Shown here in pieces: positions 34,976 to 44,160 of a stretch of DNA of 64,000 nt (the first letter of the stretch is position 1; every line of letters begins with the position of its first letter). Position numbers and translations under genes: made by a program. Source of the DNA: Poriferisodalis sp965226645 (GTDB lineage: Bacteria; Actinomycetota; Acidimicrobiia; Acidimicrobiales; Poriferisodalaceae); assembly GCA_965226645.1 (NCBI GenBank), contig CBDDDL010000001.1, positions 124,001 through 188,000 on the forward strand. The letters run 5' to 3'. Under the pieces are notes generated by a model. The model had not been told where the DNA came from, did no database searches, and worked only from the letters and a program-made list of their open reading frames with translations.

Positions 34976-35302
34976 ATGTCCGATACCGGCGTCGGCGCCG
35001 TCGGGGTGCAGTCTGCGCGCATGGCACCGCACGAGTGCGGCGCAGATGCGGAACGGCCGGCGGACACGTCGCCTGAGGCTTGGCATCGGCTCACCGAGGT
35101 GTGGTCGTCGATGACGCCCGCGCAGCGGGCGAGTCTGGCCGCTTCAATGTCGTTGGCCGTCGCGTCGGCCGCCCGTGCAGGCATTCAGGCTGACGAACCC
35201 CACGCCTCGTTGAGCCGCATCCGCTTTCTCCTGGCAGAACGGCGCTACGGCACAGAGCTCGCGACGGCCGCATTCGGCGCCGACGGCCGCTGGCCGCAGT
35301 GA
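34976..35302 (+). CDS. Small protein coupled to a nucleotidyltransferase
   Basis: Not recognised by name. The 108 residues have an uncharged Gly/Ala-rich start, then TSPEAWHRLTEVWSSMTPAQ and a basic helical segment SLSRIRFLLAERRYGTELA. Its stop overlaps the next gene's GTG (GTGA), as abiEi overlaps abiEii just upstream. By position it could be an antitoxin or accessory subunit, but no DNA-binding motif is evident. Inference only. Confidence 0.6.
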   Translation: MSDTGVGAVGVQSARMAPHECGADAERPADTSPEAWHRLTEVWSSMTPAQRASLAASMSLAVASAARAGIQADEPHASLSRIRFLLAERRYGTELATAAFGADGRWPQ

Positions 35303-35877
35303 CCGATCCTCTCGCGCTCGCCCTGCGCGTCGCCGCCATCCTCGACCATCACGGCATCCCATACGCGCTCGGTGGTTCCCTCGCCAGCTCAATGTTCGGC
35401 GAACCGCGGGGCACCATCGACATCGACATGGCTATCCGCTTGGAGCATCACCAGCTTGCCGACCTCGTGCGCTCGCTCGACGTCGAGTTCTATGTGCCCA
35501 TCGAAACGGCGCACCGCGCAGTCGATCTGCACACATCGTTCAACCTCATCGACGACGCCGGCTTGAAGGTGGACCTCTTCGTGCTGGGAGAGAGCCTCCT
35601 GGACCGTCTCCAACTCGAACGTCGACGACGCATCACGATTCGGGACGATCCGCCGCAGCAGTTATGGGTCACAGCGCCCAGCGAGCAGATTCTTCGCAAG
35701 CTGGAGTGGTACCGCGCTGGAGGCCACGTCTCCGAACGTCAATGGCGTGACGTGGTCGGGATCCTGCGGGCTCAGCACTCGTCGCTCGACATCGCCGAAC
35801 TGGCGCTAACGGCAGCGTCGATCGGGCTCACTGAACTTCTCGCTGCGGCGCTCGCCGCTGCCGACACAACATCGTGA
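35299..35877 (+). CDS. Nucleotidyltransferase-fold protein
   Basis: The 192 residues match minimal nucleotidyltransferase proteins: LDHHGIPYALGGSLASSMFG holds the GGS motif, GTIDIDMAIRL the first acidic pair, and LKVDLFVLG the third acidic residue; PSEQILRKLEWYRAG is the conserved lysine helix of toxin-type relatives. GTG start overlaps the preceding stop. This resembles stand-alone toxin nucleotidyltransferases, distinct in sequence from the AbiEii next door. Substrate unknown. Confidence 0.78.
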   Translation: MTDPLALALRVAAILDHHGIPYALGGSLASSMFGEPRGTIDIDMAIRLEHHQLADLVRSLDVEFYVPIETAHRAVDLHTSFNLIDDAGLKVDLFVLGESLLDRLQLERRRRITIRDDPPQQLWVTAPSEQILRKLEWYRAGGHVSERQWRDVVGILRAQHSSLDIAELALTAASIGLTELLAAALAAADTTS

Positions 35878-35937
35878 GCATGACGCCGTTGGGACACCGA
35901 CTCCGGCCGTTCAGGCGTTTGCGCAATGCACGCTGCG

Positions 35938-35943
35938 TATCCT
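35938..35943 (+). promoter_or_regulatory. Probable -10 box of pheA
   Basis: TATCCT six bases before GTG 35950. This favours the GTG over the in-frame ATG at 35926. Confidence 0.45.
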
Positions 35944-35949
35944 GCCGCG

Positions 35950-36948
35950 GTGGCGACGAGTGATTCATCGGCTGGAGCGACGGGCGCGGCGGTGACCGGC
36001 ATCGCATTCCAGGCTTCCACGCGTATCGGCTACATGGGCCCGCACGGCACTTTCACCGAAGCTGCCCTCGCCACCCAATCTGACCTGTCTCAGGCCGCGC
36101 TCGTGCCGCTGATCTCGGTCCCGGAGGTGCTCTCTGCGCTTGACGACGGGACGGTCGATTACGGGTTCGTGCCCGTCGAGAACGCCATCGAAGGCGCAGT
36201 CAACGTCACCCAGGACGCGCTCGCATTCGACTTCGACTTCCTCATCCAGCGCGAGGTCGTCGTGAACGTCCAACTGAACCTCATGGCACTGCCCGGTACC
36301 GCCACCGCAGATGACCTCGCGCCGATCCACACGGTGATGTCGTTTCCCGTCGCCATCGCCCAGTGCCGGGCGTTCCTGCACGGCCGGCTCCCCAACGCTG
36401 AGATCGAAGCGGCCACCTCGACCGCCCTCGCAGCCCGTCGCATCGCTGAAGAACAGTTGGCCGGCGTGGCAGCAATCGCCAGCCCGACGGCGGCGGAGAT
36501 CTACGGCCTCGAAACCGTGGTCGCCTCGGTTGAGGACCACCGCGACAACCAAACCCGCTTCCTGCTGCTGGCCAAGAACCAAGTACCGCCGGCCAGCGGA
36601 AACGACAAGACCAGCATCGTCGTGTTCCAGAACCAGAATGAGCCGGGCAGCCTGCTGGGGATCCTCATGGAGTTCGAGGCCCGCCGCCTCGACCTCAGCC
36701 GGCTGGAGTCGCGCCCGACGCGACGGGGCCTCGGCGAGTACTGCTTCATGCTCGACTTCGAGGGCCACATCTCCGACGAAGTCGTGGCCGACTGCCTGCG
36801 CGCCCTCAAGATGAAGCAGCGCGACGTCAAGTTCCTCGGCTCGTTCCCCACGGCGAACGGAAACTCGTCGGGCCGTGAGCGAGTCAGCGAGGAAGCCTGG
36901 ACCTCATCGGACGACTGGCTGAAGTCGCTGCGCCGCCTCATCGATTGA
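35950..36948 (+). CDS. pheA: Prephenate dehydratase
   Basis: Converts prephenate to phenylpyruvate in phenylalanine synthesis. The catalytic domain has GYMGPHGTFTEAAL, VPVENAIEGAVNVTQDAL, the TRFL motif in NQTRFLLLAK; an ACT regulatory domain follows with GSLLGILMEFEARRLDLSRL, ESRPTRRGLGEYCF, so feedback by phenylalanine is expected. About 332 residues, with a loosely conserved C-terminal tail. The stand-alone (no chorismate mutase) form is typical of actinobacteria. Confidence 0.94.
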   Translation: MATSDSSAGATGAAVTGIAFQASTRIGYMGPHGTFTEAALATQSDLSQAALVPLISVPEVLSALDDGTVDYGFVPVENAIEGAVNVTQDALAFDFDFLIQREVVVNVQLNLMALPGTATADDLAPIHTVMSFPVAIAQCRAFLHGRLPNAEIEAATSTALAARRIAEEQLAGVAAIASPTAAEIYGLETVVASVEDHRDNQTRFLLLAKNQVPPASGNDKTSIVVFQNQNEPGSLLGILMEFEARRLDLSRLESRPTRRGLGEYCFMLDFEGHISDEVVADCLRALKMKQRDVKFLGSFPTANGNSSGRERVSEEAWTSSDDWLKSLRRLID

Positions 36949-37120
36949 GAGGCGCTCGCCGACCTTGTGACTATGGCGGCACGACGCGCTGACACTCAAT
37001 GTGCCAAAGAAGGTCGAGTCGCTCCCCGTCACGGCGCAGGAATATGCCCACCAGCAGGTGGACTCGGTATGGCGGTGCACCTCCCGTGAGTCAGCGCATC
37101 CACGCTGCCGATAATTCTCC

Positions 37121-37639
37121 GTGTTCGTGAGCCTCCGTCGCACTCGCGGTGCACGCGGCCGTTGGCCCAGCATTCTGGTTCTTCTCGCCGTCATGACTGC
37201 AGTAGTCGCGCTGCCGGCTGTCGTGATTCACGCCGTGCGCTACTTCAAAGCCGAAGGGCCGCGCGCACAGCTTGTGAGTATCGAACGCAACTTCTACGGC
37301 ACGGACGACGCGACCTCGATCGACTACGTAGAACTGCTCGCGGAGGACAGATGCATACTCGGAGTGCACAGCAGCGGAGTCGAGTATCTGCTGGTGTTCG
37401 AGAACGACGAGCGCGTCGAGCTGCGAGACAACGAAGTCGCAGTCGGGCCGGTCCTGCTCTGGCCACGACAGAACAACGGCGAACCGGTGCCGTCGTCGCC
37501 CGGCGAGATTGGACACGCACGTACCGGCGACATCATTGCGATCGATTCTGATTTTGAACCCGATCAGATCTGGGACTGGAAGACGCGCCCCTACGAGGAA
37601 TGCGAGCGCGACGAGATAGCGCGCGTCGTCCCGAAGTGA
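37121..37639 (+). CDS. Hypothetical single-pass membrane protein
   Basis: Not recognised. The 172 residues have a basic start, one membrane helix (WPSILVLLAVMTAVVALPAV, about 15-35) and an outside domain rich in acidic residues with YLLVFENDERVELRDNEVA. GATAAT at 37110-37115 lies five bases before the GTG, so a leaderless start is likely; GTG 37127 is an alternative. It stands alone between pheA and the hut locus. Confidence 0.6.
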   Translation: MFVSLRRTRGARGRWPSILVLLAVMTAVVALPAVVIHAVRYFKAEGPRAQLVSIERNFYGTDDATSIDYVELLAEDRCILGVHSSGVEYLLVFENDERVELRDNEVAVGPVLLWPRQNNGEPVPSSPGEIGHARTGDIIAIDSDFEPDQIWDWKTRPYEECERDEIARVVPK

Positions 37640-37752
37640 TTCGGCACCGACACCCGCCCAGCGCGACAGGCGACCCAAGGGCAAGCGTGCGCCGCTGTAC
37701 AGATCGAACGCGGATGATATGCCGGAGCGTCGACCGGGGAGATCAGCGTGAT

Positions 37753-37805
37753 GTCGGCCTCAATTCAGGTGTCTGCGTTCCGCCGACGGGTCCGCTGAGG
37801 CCGAC
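37753..37805 (-). terminator. Inverted repeat after the hut operon
   Basis: GTCGGCCTCA (37753-37762) and TGAGGCCGAC (37796-37805) are perfectly complementary with a 33-base loop. It lies just 3' of the last gene of the minus-strand hut operon and may end that transcript. Confidence 0.45.
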
Positions 37806-37811
37806 GGCGGC

Positions 37812-39290
37812 CTACACCCAGGGGCAGTTGGAGTTGCGGTCGCCGAAGGTGGCGCCGGTGCGGTACCGGTCGAGCGTGAACGGCTTGAGCTCTTCGGGCT
37901 TTTCGCCGTGCACCATCATCTGGGCGGTGAGCTTGCCCACCCCGATCATCTTGAACCCGTGGTTGGAGTCGGCGATCACCCAGGCGTTGTCGGCCACGTA
38001 GTCGAACACCGGCACGTTGTCGGGGGTGAATGCGCCGATGCCGCCATTGCGGCGCTCCTTGAAGAAGGGCCGCACGTTCTCCAAGCGCTTGAACAGCATG
38101 CCCAACGTCGCGCAGTAGTAGTCGGCGAACCATTCCTCGGCCTGGTACTCGTCGTTCAGGTGGCCGTAGGGCTCCACTACCGCTCGCGGCCCGATCTTGA
38201 CCGGGATCGTCCCGCCCTGCAGGCCTGGGGCACCCACCCGCTCCGCGGCATAGCGCGTGTAGGAGTAGAAGTGGTCCTTGAGGAACCGGCCGTCGTCGGA
38301 GTACACCGGCGTGTTCATGAGCTCGACGTGCAGCACCGGCGAATCTTTGTGCTGGGCCGTGCGGAAGTCGACGCCGGGAGGCAGCAGGACCTCGCCCTCC
38401 AGCAGTCGCCAGTAGGTCCACATGTCCATCTGGTCCTCGACATGGCCGTCGGGGTACAGCACATCGAGGTGCGAGGGGCCGCCGAGCCACTCCCAGTGCG
38501 TCGGCGTCCACGCCCCTGCGCCCACCACGACCTGCTCGCAGGTGATCGACCCCTGGTCGGTGTCCACGGCGGTGACCGAGCCTGAGTTGTCGAGCTGATA
38601 GCCGGTCACGGTGGCGCCGTACACACGCTGCACGCCCCACTGCCGGCACTTCTGGTCCAGGCCCCACACCGCCATGTGGGTGCCCGCGTAGCCGGAGCGG
38701 TGCTCGTGCAGCACCACGTCGCAGTTGTCGGTCTTGAAGTCGGGCCACAGGTTGGTGAGGAAGGCGCGGGCCTCTGCACCGGTGTGGACGTCGGAGGGGT
38801 AGCCGCTGGCTTTCTGCGACGCCTGCAGCTTCAGGTAGTCGGGGGTCTGGTTCGCCTCGCCCACCGAGACGTAGCCGACCTGCTGGAAGCCGAAGTTCAC
38901 GGGGTCGGACTCCCACACCTCCACACTGGCTCGCAAGATGGCGTGCAGAGGCTCGGTCATGTACATGTTGCGGATGCAGCCACAAGCCAGCCCGGTAGCG
39001 CCAGCGCCCGGGCCCTGCTTGTCGATCAGCACAACCTCACTGCCCGAGCCCTTGCCGGTGCGCTCGAGGTACATGGCCAGGTGGTAGGCGCTTGACAGCC
39101 CGTGCACGCCTGCGCCAACCACCACGAACCGAGCGTGGCTGGGCAATCCCACGGCGTCGAATACCGGGATGACGGCCGGGTTGGCTGCTTGCCCGTCCAC
39201 CTCTGGCGGCAGAGGCCGGTTGGCGAACGGATACCACTGGTTGTGCTCCGTCGGATTGGGGACGGGCGGGCTGGGAATGGTGCTGGTCAT
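37812..39290 (-). CDS. FAD-dependent oxidoreductase (DAO family)
   Basis: Amino-acid or amine oxidase-like flavoenzyme of 492 residues. The FAD-binding motif VVVGAGVHGLSSAYHL sits at about 55-70 after an N-terminal extension; ATGLACGCIRNMY and GAFTPDNVPVFDYVADNAWV follow, and the C-terminus NHGFKMIGVGKL closes the flavin site. It begins 24 bases after hutI with a good ribosome site (AGAGGAAA), so it is the last gene of the hut operon. Substrate is unknown; sarcosine-, glycine- or glutamate-related compounds are possible. Confidence 0.83.
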   Translation of the reverse strand: MTSTIPSPPVPNPTEHNQWYPFANRPLPPEVDGQAANPAVIPVFDAVGLPSHARFVVVGAGVHGLSSAYHLAMYLERTGKGSGSEVVLIDKQGPGAGATGLACGCIRNMYMTEPLHAILRASVEVWESDPVNFGFQQVGYVSVGEANQTPDYLKLQASQKASGYPSDVHTGAEARAFLTNLWPDFKTDNCDVVLHEHRSGYAGTHMAVWGLDQKCRQWGVQRVYGATVTGYQLDNSGSVTAVDTDQGSITCEQVVVGAGAWTPTHWEWLGGPSHLDVLYPDGHVEDQMDMWTYWRLLEGEVLLPPGVDFRTAQHKDSPVLHVELMNTPVYSDDGRFLKDHFYSYTRYAAERVGAPGLQGGTIPVKIGPRAVVEPYGHLNDEYQAEEWFADYYCATLGMLFKRLENVRPFFKERRNGGIGAFTPDNVPVFDYVADNAWVIADSNHGFKMIGVGKLTAQMMVHGEKPEELKPFTLDRYRTGATFGDRNSNCPWV

Positions 39291-39314
39291 GTCTTTTCCT
39301 CTTGTACTTAGGGG

Positions 39315-40493
39315 TTAATGCTGGTCATGGGCGGTCGGGAGCCGGTAATCGGCCCCCAGGGTCCGCCAGATCAATGGGACGCCGGGCCGGTAGGCGAGGT
39401 GGTGGCGGCTCGGCGCGTCGAGAATGGCCATGTGGGCCGGACCGCCGCTGGTGAGCCGCCCGACGTCGGTCCGACCCAACGCCTTTGCTCCTCCAACCGT
39501 CACCGCAGCGATCGCCTCGTCGATCGTCATGCCCATGTCGCGCACGGCCATGGCGATGCAGAACGACACCGATGTGGTGTAGCTCGAGCCCGGGTTGCAG
39601 TTCGAAGCCATCGCCACCTCGACCCCGGCGTCGATGGCCCGCCGGGCGTTCGGGTAGGGCTGGCGGGTGGAGAAGTCGGTGGCCGGAAGGAACGTGGCGA
39701 CGGTGTCACTGGCGGCCAAGGCCTCGATGTCATCATCGGAGAGGTAGGTGCAGTGGTCCACCGACGAGCAGCCCATCTCGACGCCGAGTTGCACGCCCGG
39801 CCCGTGGCCGAGCTGGTTGGCATGCAGACGCAGCCCCAGCCCTGCGGCCCGACCCGCCTCGAGTACGGCCCGGGACTGTTCGGCGTTGAACGCGCCGGTC
39901 TCGCAGAACACGTCAATCCAGCGGACGCGGTCCGCGACCGCGTCCAGCATCGGCCCGCACACCAGATCGACGTATTCATCGGCCCGCCCCTGGTACTCGC
40001 TGGGCAGCAGGTGGGCGCCCAAGAACGTGGCCTCGGGGCTGGCCTCGGCGGCCAGCGAGGCCAGCTCGGTCTCAGAGCTCACCGACAGCCCGTATCCGGT
40101 CTTGATCTCCACTGTGGTGGTGCCGGCCCGGTGCACTTCGACCAGCCGCTGCTGGAGCGAGGCCCACAGAGCGGCTCGGCCTGCGTTGCGCGTGGCGTCG
40201 GTGGTGACCCGGATCCCGCCCCCGTCGTAGGGCTCGCCCGCCATCCGCCGGGTGAACTCCTCGGCCCGGTCGCCCGCGAACACCAGGTGGGTGTGGGAGT
40301 CGACGAATCCGGGCAGCACGCACCGGCCGCTGACGTCGAGGCGTTCATCGGCGACAGCGCCGGACGGGCCCACCGCCAGCACCGTGTCGCCGTCGATGAC
40401 CACCGACGCATCGGTCACCACGCCCAGCGGGCCATCGCCCAGCTCGGGATCGTTGGTGATCAGCTCGGAGATGTTGTCGATGACCAGGGTCAT
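39315..40493 (-). CDS. hutI: Imidazolonepropionase
   Basis: Third step of histidine degradation: opens imidazolone propionate to N-formimino-L-glutamate. The 392 residues show DSHTHLVFAGDRAEEF (metal-binding His pair), TTVEIKTGYGLS, FLGAHLLPSEY, LRLHANQLGHGPG and FLPATDFSTRQPYPNAR. Overlaps hutF by four bases, so it is coupled within the hutU-def-hutF-hutI operon. Confidence 0.96.
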   Translation of the reverse strand: MTLVIDNISELITNDPELGDGPLGVVTDASVVIDGDTVLAVGPSGAVADERLDVSGRCVLPGFVDSHTHLVFAGDRAEEFTRRMAGEPYDGGGIRVTTDATRNAGRAALWASLQQRLVEVHRAGTTTVEIKTGYGLSVSSETELASLAAEASPEATFLGAHLLPSEYQGRADEYVDLVCGPMLDAVADRVRWIDVFCETGAFNAEQSRAVLEAGRAAGLGLRLHANQLGHGPGVQLGVEMGCSSVDHCTYLSDDDIEALAASDTVATFLPATDFSTRQPYPNARRAIDAGVEVAMASNCNPGSSYTTSVSFCIAMAVRDMGMTIDEAIAAVTVGGAKALGRTDVGRLTSGGPAHMAILDAPSRHHLAYRPGVPLIWRTLGADYRLPTAHDQH

Positions 40494-41857
40494 GGCGCAG
40501 TGACCTCCGTGATGGCCGAAGCCAGATCGGCCGCGACGTCGATGGTCGTGTGCCGCCCGTCACGCACGACGGTCCTGCCGCCCACCACCAGGTGGTGCAC
40601 ATCAGCACTGGTGGCCGCGAAGATCGTCGCGGCCAGCGCGGTATCGGCGTCGGCTCCGGCGAGCCGGACCGAGTCGAACCCCACCGTCACGAAGTCGGCC
40701 AGCGCGCCTGCCTCCAGCGTGCCTCCCTCCGGCCAGCCGAGCGACCGGTAGCCGCCGGAGGTGGCCATCGAGGCCAGGGCGTCCACATCGAACACGCCGC
40801 GTTCGTTGGTGGCCGCCCTCTGGTCGAGCTCGACCGTGCGGGCCTCGGAGAGGATGTCGACGGTGGCGTGGGAATCCGAGCCCAGACACAGTCCGGCCCC
40901 TGCTCGGGCCAAGTCGAAGCTAGGTCCGGTGCCGTCCGCCAGATCCCGCTCAGTCGAAGGGCACAGGCAGCAGTACGCGCCGGCCTCGCCGATCATCGCC
41001 TGGTCGCGCCCGCTGGCATGGGTGGCGTGCACCAGGGTCGTGCCCGGGTCCAGCCCTGCAGCCTGGGCGATCACGTCAATGGGAGTCAGACCGTGGACGC
41101 CGAGGCACTGCTGGTTCTCCGCCGGCTGCTCGGAGGCGTGGAAGTGCAGCGGGGCGCCGCGCTCTTGGGCCCAGTCCGCGGCCACCTTGATGGACGGCGG
41201 ATCGACAGCCCTCACCGAGTGCACCGCCGCGCCGACCTTCACCATCGGCCCCGAAACCGTCGAGGCCAGGCCCTCGACCCGATCGGCCCACCGGTCGGCG
41301 CTGCCGTCGCTGAACCGGACCTGCTCGGGCCGCAGCGGCTCGTAGCCGCCGTCGCGCGCGGGGTCGAGCCCGCCATGGAGATACAGCGTGTCGAGCAGGG
41401 TCAGGCGGACGCCGGCGTCGCGGGCCGCGGCCACCACCGCTGCGCCCATGGCGTCGGGGTCGTCATAGTTGCCCCCGCCGGGGCGGTGATGGACATAGTG
41501 GAACTCGCCGACGACGCCGATGCCGGCCAAGGCCATCTCCGCGAACACCGCCCGGGCCAGCCTGCGGTAGCAGTCGGGGTCGAGCCGGGCCGCCACCCGG
41601 TACATCAGGTCGCGCCACGTCCAGAAATTGCCCCGCCCGGCGTGGGTTCGGCCCCGCAGGGCCCGGTGGAAAGCGTGGCTGTGCGCATTGGCCAGCGCCG
41701 GCAGGGTCAGGCCCGCCAGTGGCACGGCTTCGGGGGGGCAGGCCGGCACACCGGCACGAACCGCAGCGATGCGATCCCCGTCGACGGTGATCACCACGCC
41801 GTCGGCGGCCCCGGACCCACCGAGCCAGGCCAGCTCGCACCAATAGTGAATGGTCAT
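40490..41857 (-). CDS. hutF: Formimidoylglutamate deiminase
   Basis: Deaminates N-formimino-L-glutamate to N-formyl-L-glutamate and ammonia, which defines the branch that needs a separate deformylase. The amidohydrolase 455 residues show NAHSHAFHRALRGRTH, GEFHYVHHRPGG, LHFHASEQPAENQQC, LVHATHASG and GSDSHATVDILSEARTVEL. It overlaps both hutI and the upstream deformylase-like gene by four bases. No hutG-type gene is present. Confidence 0.95.
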   Translation of the reverse strand: MTIHYWCELAWLGGSGAADGVVITVDGDRIAAVRAGVPACPPEAVPLAGLTLPALANAHSHAFHRALRGRTHAGRGNFWTWRDLMYRVAARLDPDCYRRLARAVFAEMALAGIGVVGEFHYVHHRPGGGNYDDPDAMGAAVVAAARDAGVRLTLLDTLYLHGGLDPARDGGYEPLRPEQVRFSDGSADRWADRVEGLASTVSGPMVKVGAAVHSVRAVDPPSIKVAADWAQERGAPLHFHASEQPAENQQCLGVHGLTPIDVIAQAAGLDPGTTLVHATHASGRDQAMIGEAGAYCCLCPSTERDLADGTGPSFDLARAGAGLCLGSDSHATVDILSEARTVELDQRAATNERGVFDVDALASMATSGGYRSLGWPEGGTLEAGALADFVTVGFDSVRLAGADADTALAATIFAATSADVHHLVVGGRTVVRDGRHTTIDVAADLASAITEVTAP

Positions 41858-42423
41858 TCCCCGACCCGCTCGTTGAACCGAGAGATGCGCTCGATGAACG
41901 CGTCGCGGTGGTGCCGTTCAAACTCATCCCAGGTGCACAGGGTGGAAGGGTCGGCCCGGTCGGTGATCAGGACACCGTCGAGGTGGTCGCACTCGTGCTG
42001 CCAGGTTCCCGCGGTCAGGCCCCGTGCTTGGGTGCAGTGTTCGGTGCCTTCACGGTCGAAGTAGCGGACCCCCAGATTGACCGAGCGGACCACGTCGCCC
42101 CGCAGCGGCACCGAGAGGCAACCCTCGTTGATGACCACGGTCTCGTCGTCGAGCACCTCGAGCTCGGGGTTGATGGCGACGGTCAACTCAATGGGCGGCT
42201 TGTAGGGGTAGCGGGGGTTCTCGTTCACTTCGATGACGACGATCCGAGCCGTCTCGCCGATCTGGTTGGCGGCCAGGCCTGCCCCATTGGCGCGGCGCAT
42301 GGTGTCGATGAGGTCATCGACGATGCCCTGGGTTCGCTCGCTGGCGATCTCGCGCTGCGGCACGACCGCGGCCGCCCTCCGCAGCGCCGGATGGCCGATG
42401 GAGAGAATGTCCCTGACGGTCAT
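41854..42423 (-). CDS. Peptide deformylase family protein within the hut operon
   Basis: All three peptide deformylase motifs are present: GAGLAANQIG (near residue 47), EGCLSVP and QHECDHLDG, with the metal ligands Cys, His, His and the catalytic Glu. Length 189 and the long C-terminal helix fit PDF. The gene overlaps hutF by four bases and lies between hutU and hutF. HutF makes N-formylglutamate, and no N-formylglutamate amidohydrolase is nearby, so this enzyme is a candidate deformylase for that small substrate rather than for nascent proteins. Family certain, role inferred. Confidence 0.88.
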   Translation of the reverse strand: MTVRDILSIGHPALRRAAAVVPQREIASERTQGIVDDLIDTMRRANGAGLAANQIGETARIVVIEVNENPRYPYKPPIELTVAINPELEVLDDETVVINEGCLSVPLRGDVVRSVNLGVRYFDREGTEHCTQARGLTAGTWQHECDHLDGVLITDRADPSTLCTWDEFERHHRDAFIERISRFNERVGE

Positions 42424-42447
42424 GTCCCCGCCTTCACCGCCCGGGGC

Positions 42448-44139
42448 CTACTGCGCAGCCGCCGGAGCGGCCGGTATCTGAACGCCGCGCTCGGCGGCCA
42501 CTTCCCACGCCCTGTCGTATCCGGCGTCGGCATGGCGCATCACGCCGGTGCCCGGATCGTTGAGCAGCACCCGCTCCAGTTTCTGAGCGGCCAGGTCGGT
42601 CCCGTCGGCCACGCTCACCTGGCCGGCATGGATCGACCGGCCGATGCCCACCCCGCCGCCGTGGTGGATGCTCACCCACGACGCTCCCGACGACGTGTTG
42701 ACGAGCGCGTTGAGCAGCGGCCAGTCGGCGATGGCGTCGCTGCCGTCGAGCATGTCCTCGGTCTCGCGGTAGGGAGAGGCCACCGAGCCCGAGTCGAGAT
42801 GGTCGCGTCCGATGACGATCGGCGCGGCCAGCTCGCCGGACCGGACCATCTCGTTGAACCGCAGCCCCAGCCGGTGGCGCTCCCCGTAGCCGAGCCAGCA
42901 GATCCGGGCCGGCAGGCCCTGGAACGCGACCCGCTCGCTCGCCAGGGTGATCCATCGCTTGAGGCCCTCGTCATCAGGGAACTCTTCGAGCACGGCCCGG
43001 TCGGTTGCGGCGATGTCGGCCGGGTCGCCCGACAGCGCAACCCAGCGGAAGGGTCCCTTGCCCTCACAGAACAGTGGCCGGATGTAGGCGGGAAGGAAGC
43101 CCGGATAATCGAAGGCCCGCTCGCAACCGCCGAGCGCGGCCTCGGCCCGCAGGCTGTTGCCATAGTCGAACACCTCGCTGCCGGCGTCGAGGAAACCCAC
43201 CATGGCCTCCACGTGGGTGGCCATGGCCGCCCGGGACCGGCGCACGAACTCGTCGGGCTGGTTGCGCCGCAGCTCGTCCGACGCCTCGGGCGACAGGTCG
43301 TTGGGAACATACGCCAGCGGGTCGTGCGCGGAGGTCTGGTCGGTGACGATGTCGGCAGCGACGCCGTCGGCCAGAAGGCGCGGCATCACGTCGGCCGCGT
43401 TGCCGACCAGTCCCACTGACAGCGGGCGGCGGGCCCGTACGGCCTCGGAGCAGCGGCGGAGCGCATCGGCGTAGTCGTCGGCGACCACGTCGAGATAGCG
43501 GGTCTCCACCCGGCGAGCCGCGCGTTCAGGGTCGACCTCGATGCACAGGGCAACCCCATCGTTCATGGTGATGGCCAGCGGCTGGGCGCCGCCCATCCCG
43601 CCCAGCCCGGCGGTAACGGTGAGGGTCCCTGCCAGCGACCCCCCGAAGCGCTTGCGGGCGATGGCCATGAAGCACTCGTAGGTGCCCTGCAGGATCCCCT
43701 GGGTGCCGATGTAGATCCACGACCCCGCCGTCATCTGGCCGAACATGGTCAGGCCGAGCTGCTCCAGCCGGCGGAACTCGTCCCAGTTGCCCCACTCCGG
43801 GACAAGGTTGGAGTTGGCGATAAGAACCCTCGGCGCCCACTCGTGGGTGCGGACCACTCCTACCGGCTTGCCCGACTGCACCAGCATGGTCTCGTCGTCG
43901 GCCAGATCGGTCAACGTGGCGATCATGGCGTGGAAGGCCGGCCACGACCGCGCCGCACGACCGGTGCCCCCGTACACGACGAGATCGTCGGGGCGTTCAG
44001 CCACGTCGGGATCGAGATTGTTCTGCAGCATCCGGAAGGCGGCCTCTTGGGGCCAGCCGCGGCAGGTCAGTGCAGTACCGGTGGGAGCTCTCACTCCGCC
44101 CGGAGGGGCGCTGGCGGCGTGCTGTGCGGTGCCGGGCAT
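42448..44139 (-). CDS. hutU: Urocanate hydratase
   Basis: NAD-dependent hydration of urocanate to imidazolone propionate. The 563 residues show the N-terminal ALTCRGWPQEAAFRMLQNNL, VYGGTGRAARSW, the NAD-binding GLGGMGGAQPLA, CIEVDPERAARRVETRYLD and the C-terminal SIHHGGGVGIGRSIHAGQV. First gene of the minus-strand hut operon. ATG 44139 has GAGG about seven bases upstream; TACCCT at 44161-44166 (minus) is a likely -10 box. Confidence 0.97.
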   Translation of the reverse strand: MPGTAQHAASAPPGGVRAPTGTALTCRGWPQEAAFRMLQNNLDPDVAERPDDLVVYGGTGRAARSWPAFHAMIATLTDLADDETMLVQSGKPVGVVRTHEWAPRVLIANSNLVPEWGNWDEFRRLEQLGLTMFGQMTAGSWIYIGTQGILQGTYECFMAIARKRFGGSLAGTLTVTAGLGGMGGAQPLAITMNDGVALCIEVDPERAARRVETRYLDVVADDYADALRRCSEAVRARRPLSVGLVGNAADVMPRLLADGVAADIVTDQTSAHDPLAYVPNDLSPEASDELRRNQPDEFVRRSRAAMATHVEAMVGFLDAGSEVFDYGNSLRAEAALGGCERAFDYPGFLPAYIRPLFCEGKGPFRWVALSGDPADIAATDRAVLEEFPDDEGLKRWITLASERVAFQGLPARICWLGYGERHRLGLRFNEMVRSGELAAPIVIGRDHLDSGSVASPYRETEDMLDGSDAIADWPLLNALVNTSSGASWVSIHHGGGVGIGRSIHAGQVSVADGTDLAAQKLERVLLNDPGTGVMRHADAGYDRAWEVAAERGVQIPAAPAAAQ

Positions 44140-44160
44140 AGAGGACCTCGCGACTGCAGG

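Noticed and set aside
33140..35925. Integrated mobile element carrying the toxin genes
   Set aside because: No integrase, transposase, terminal repeats or attachment-site duplication could be found around the AbiE region.
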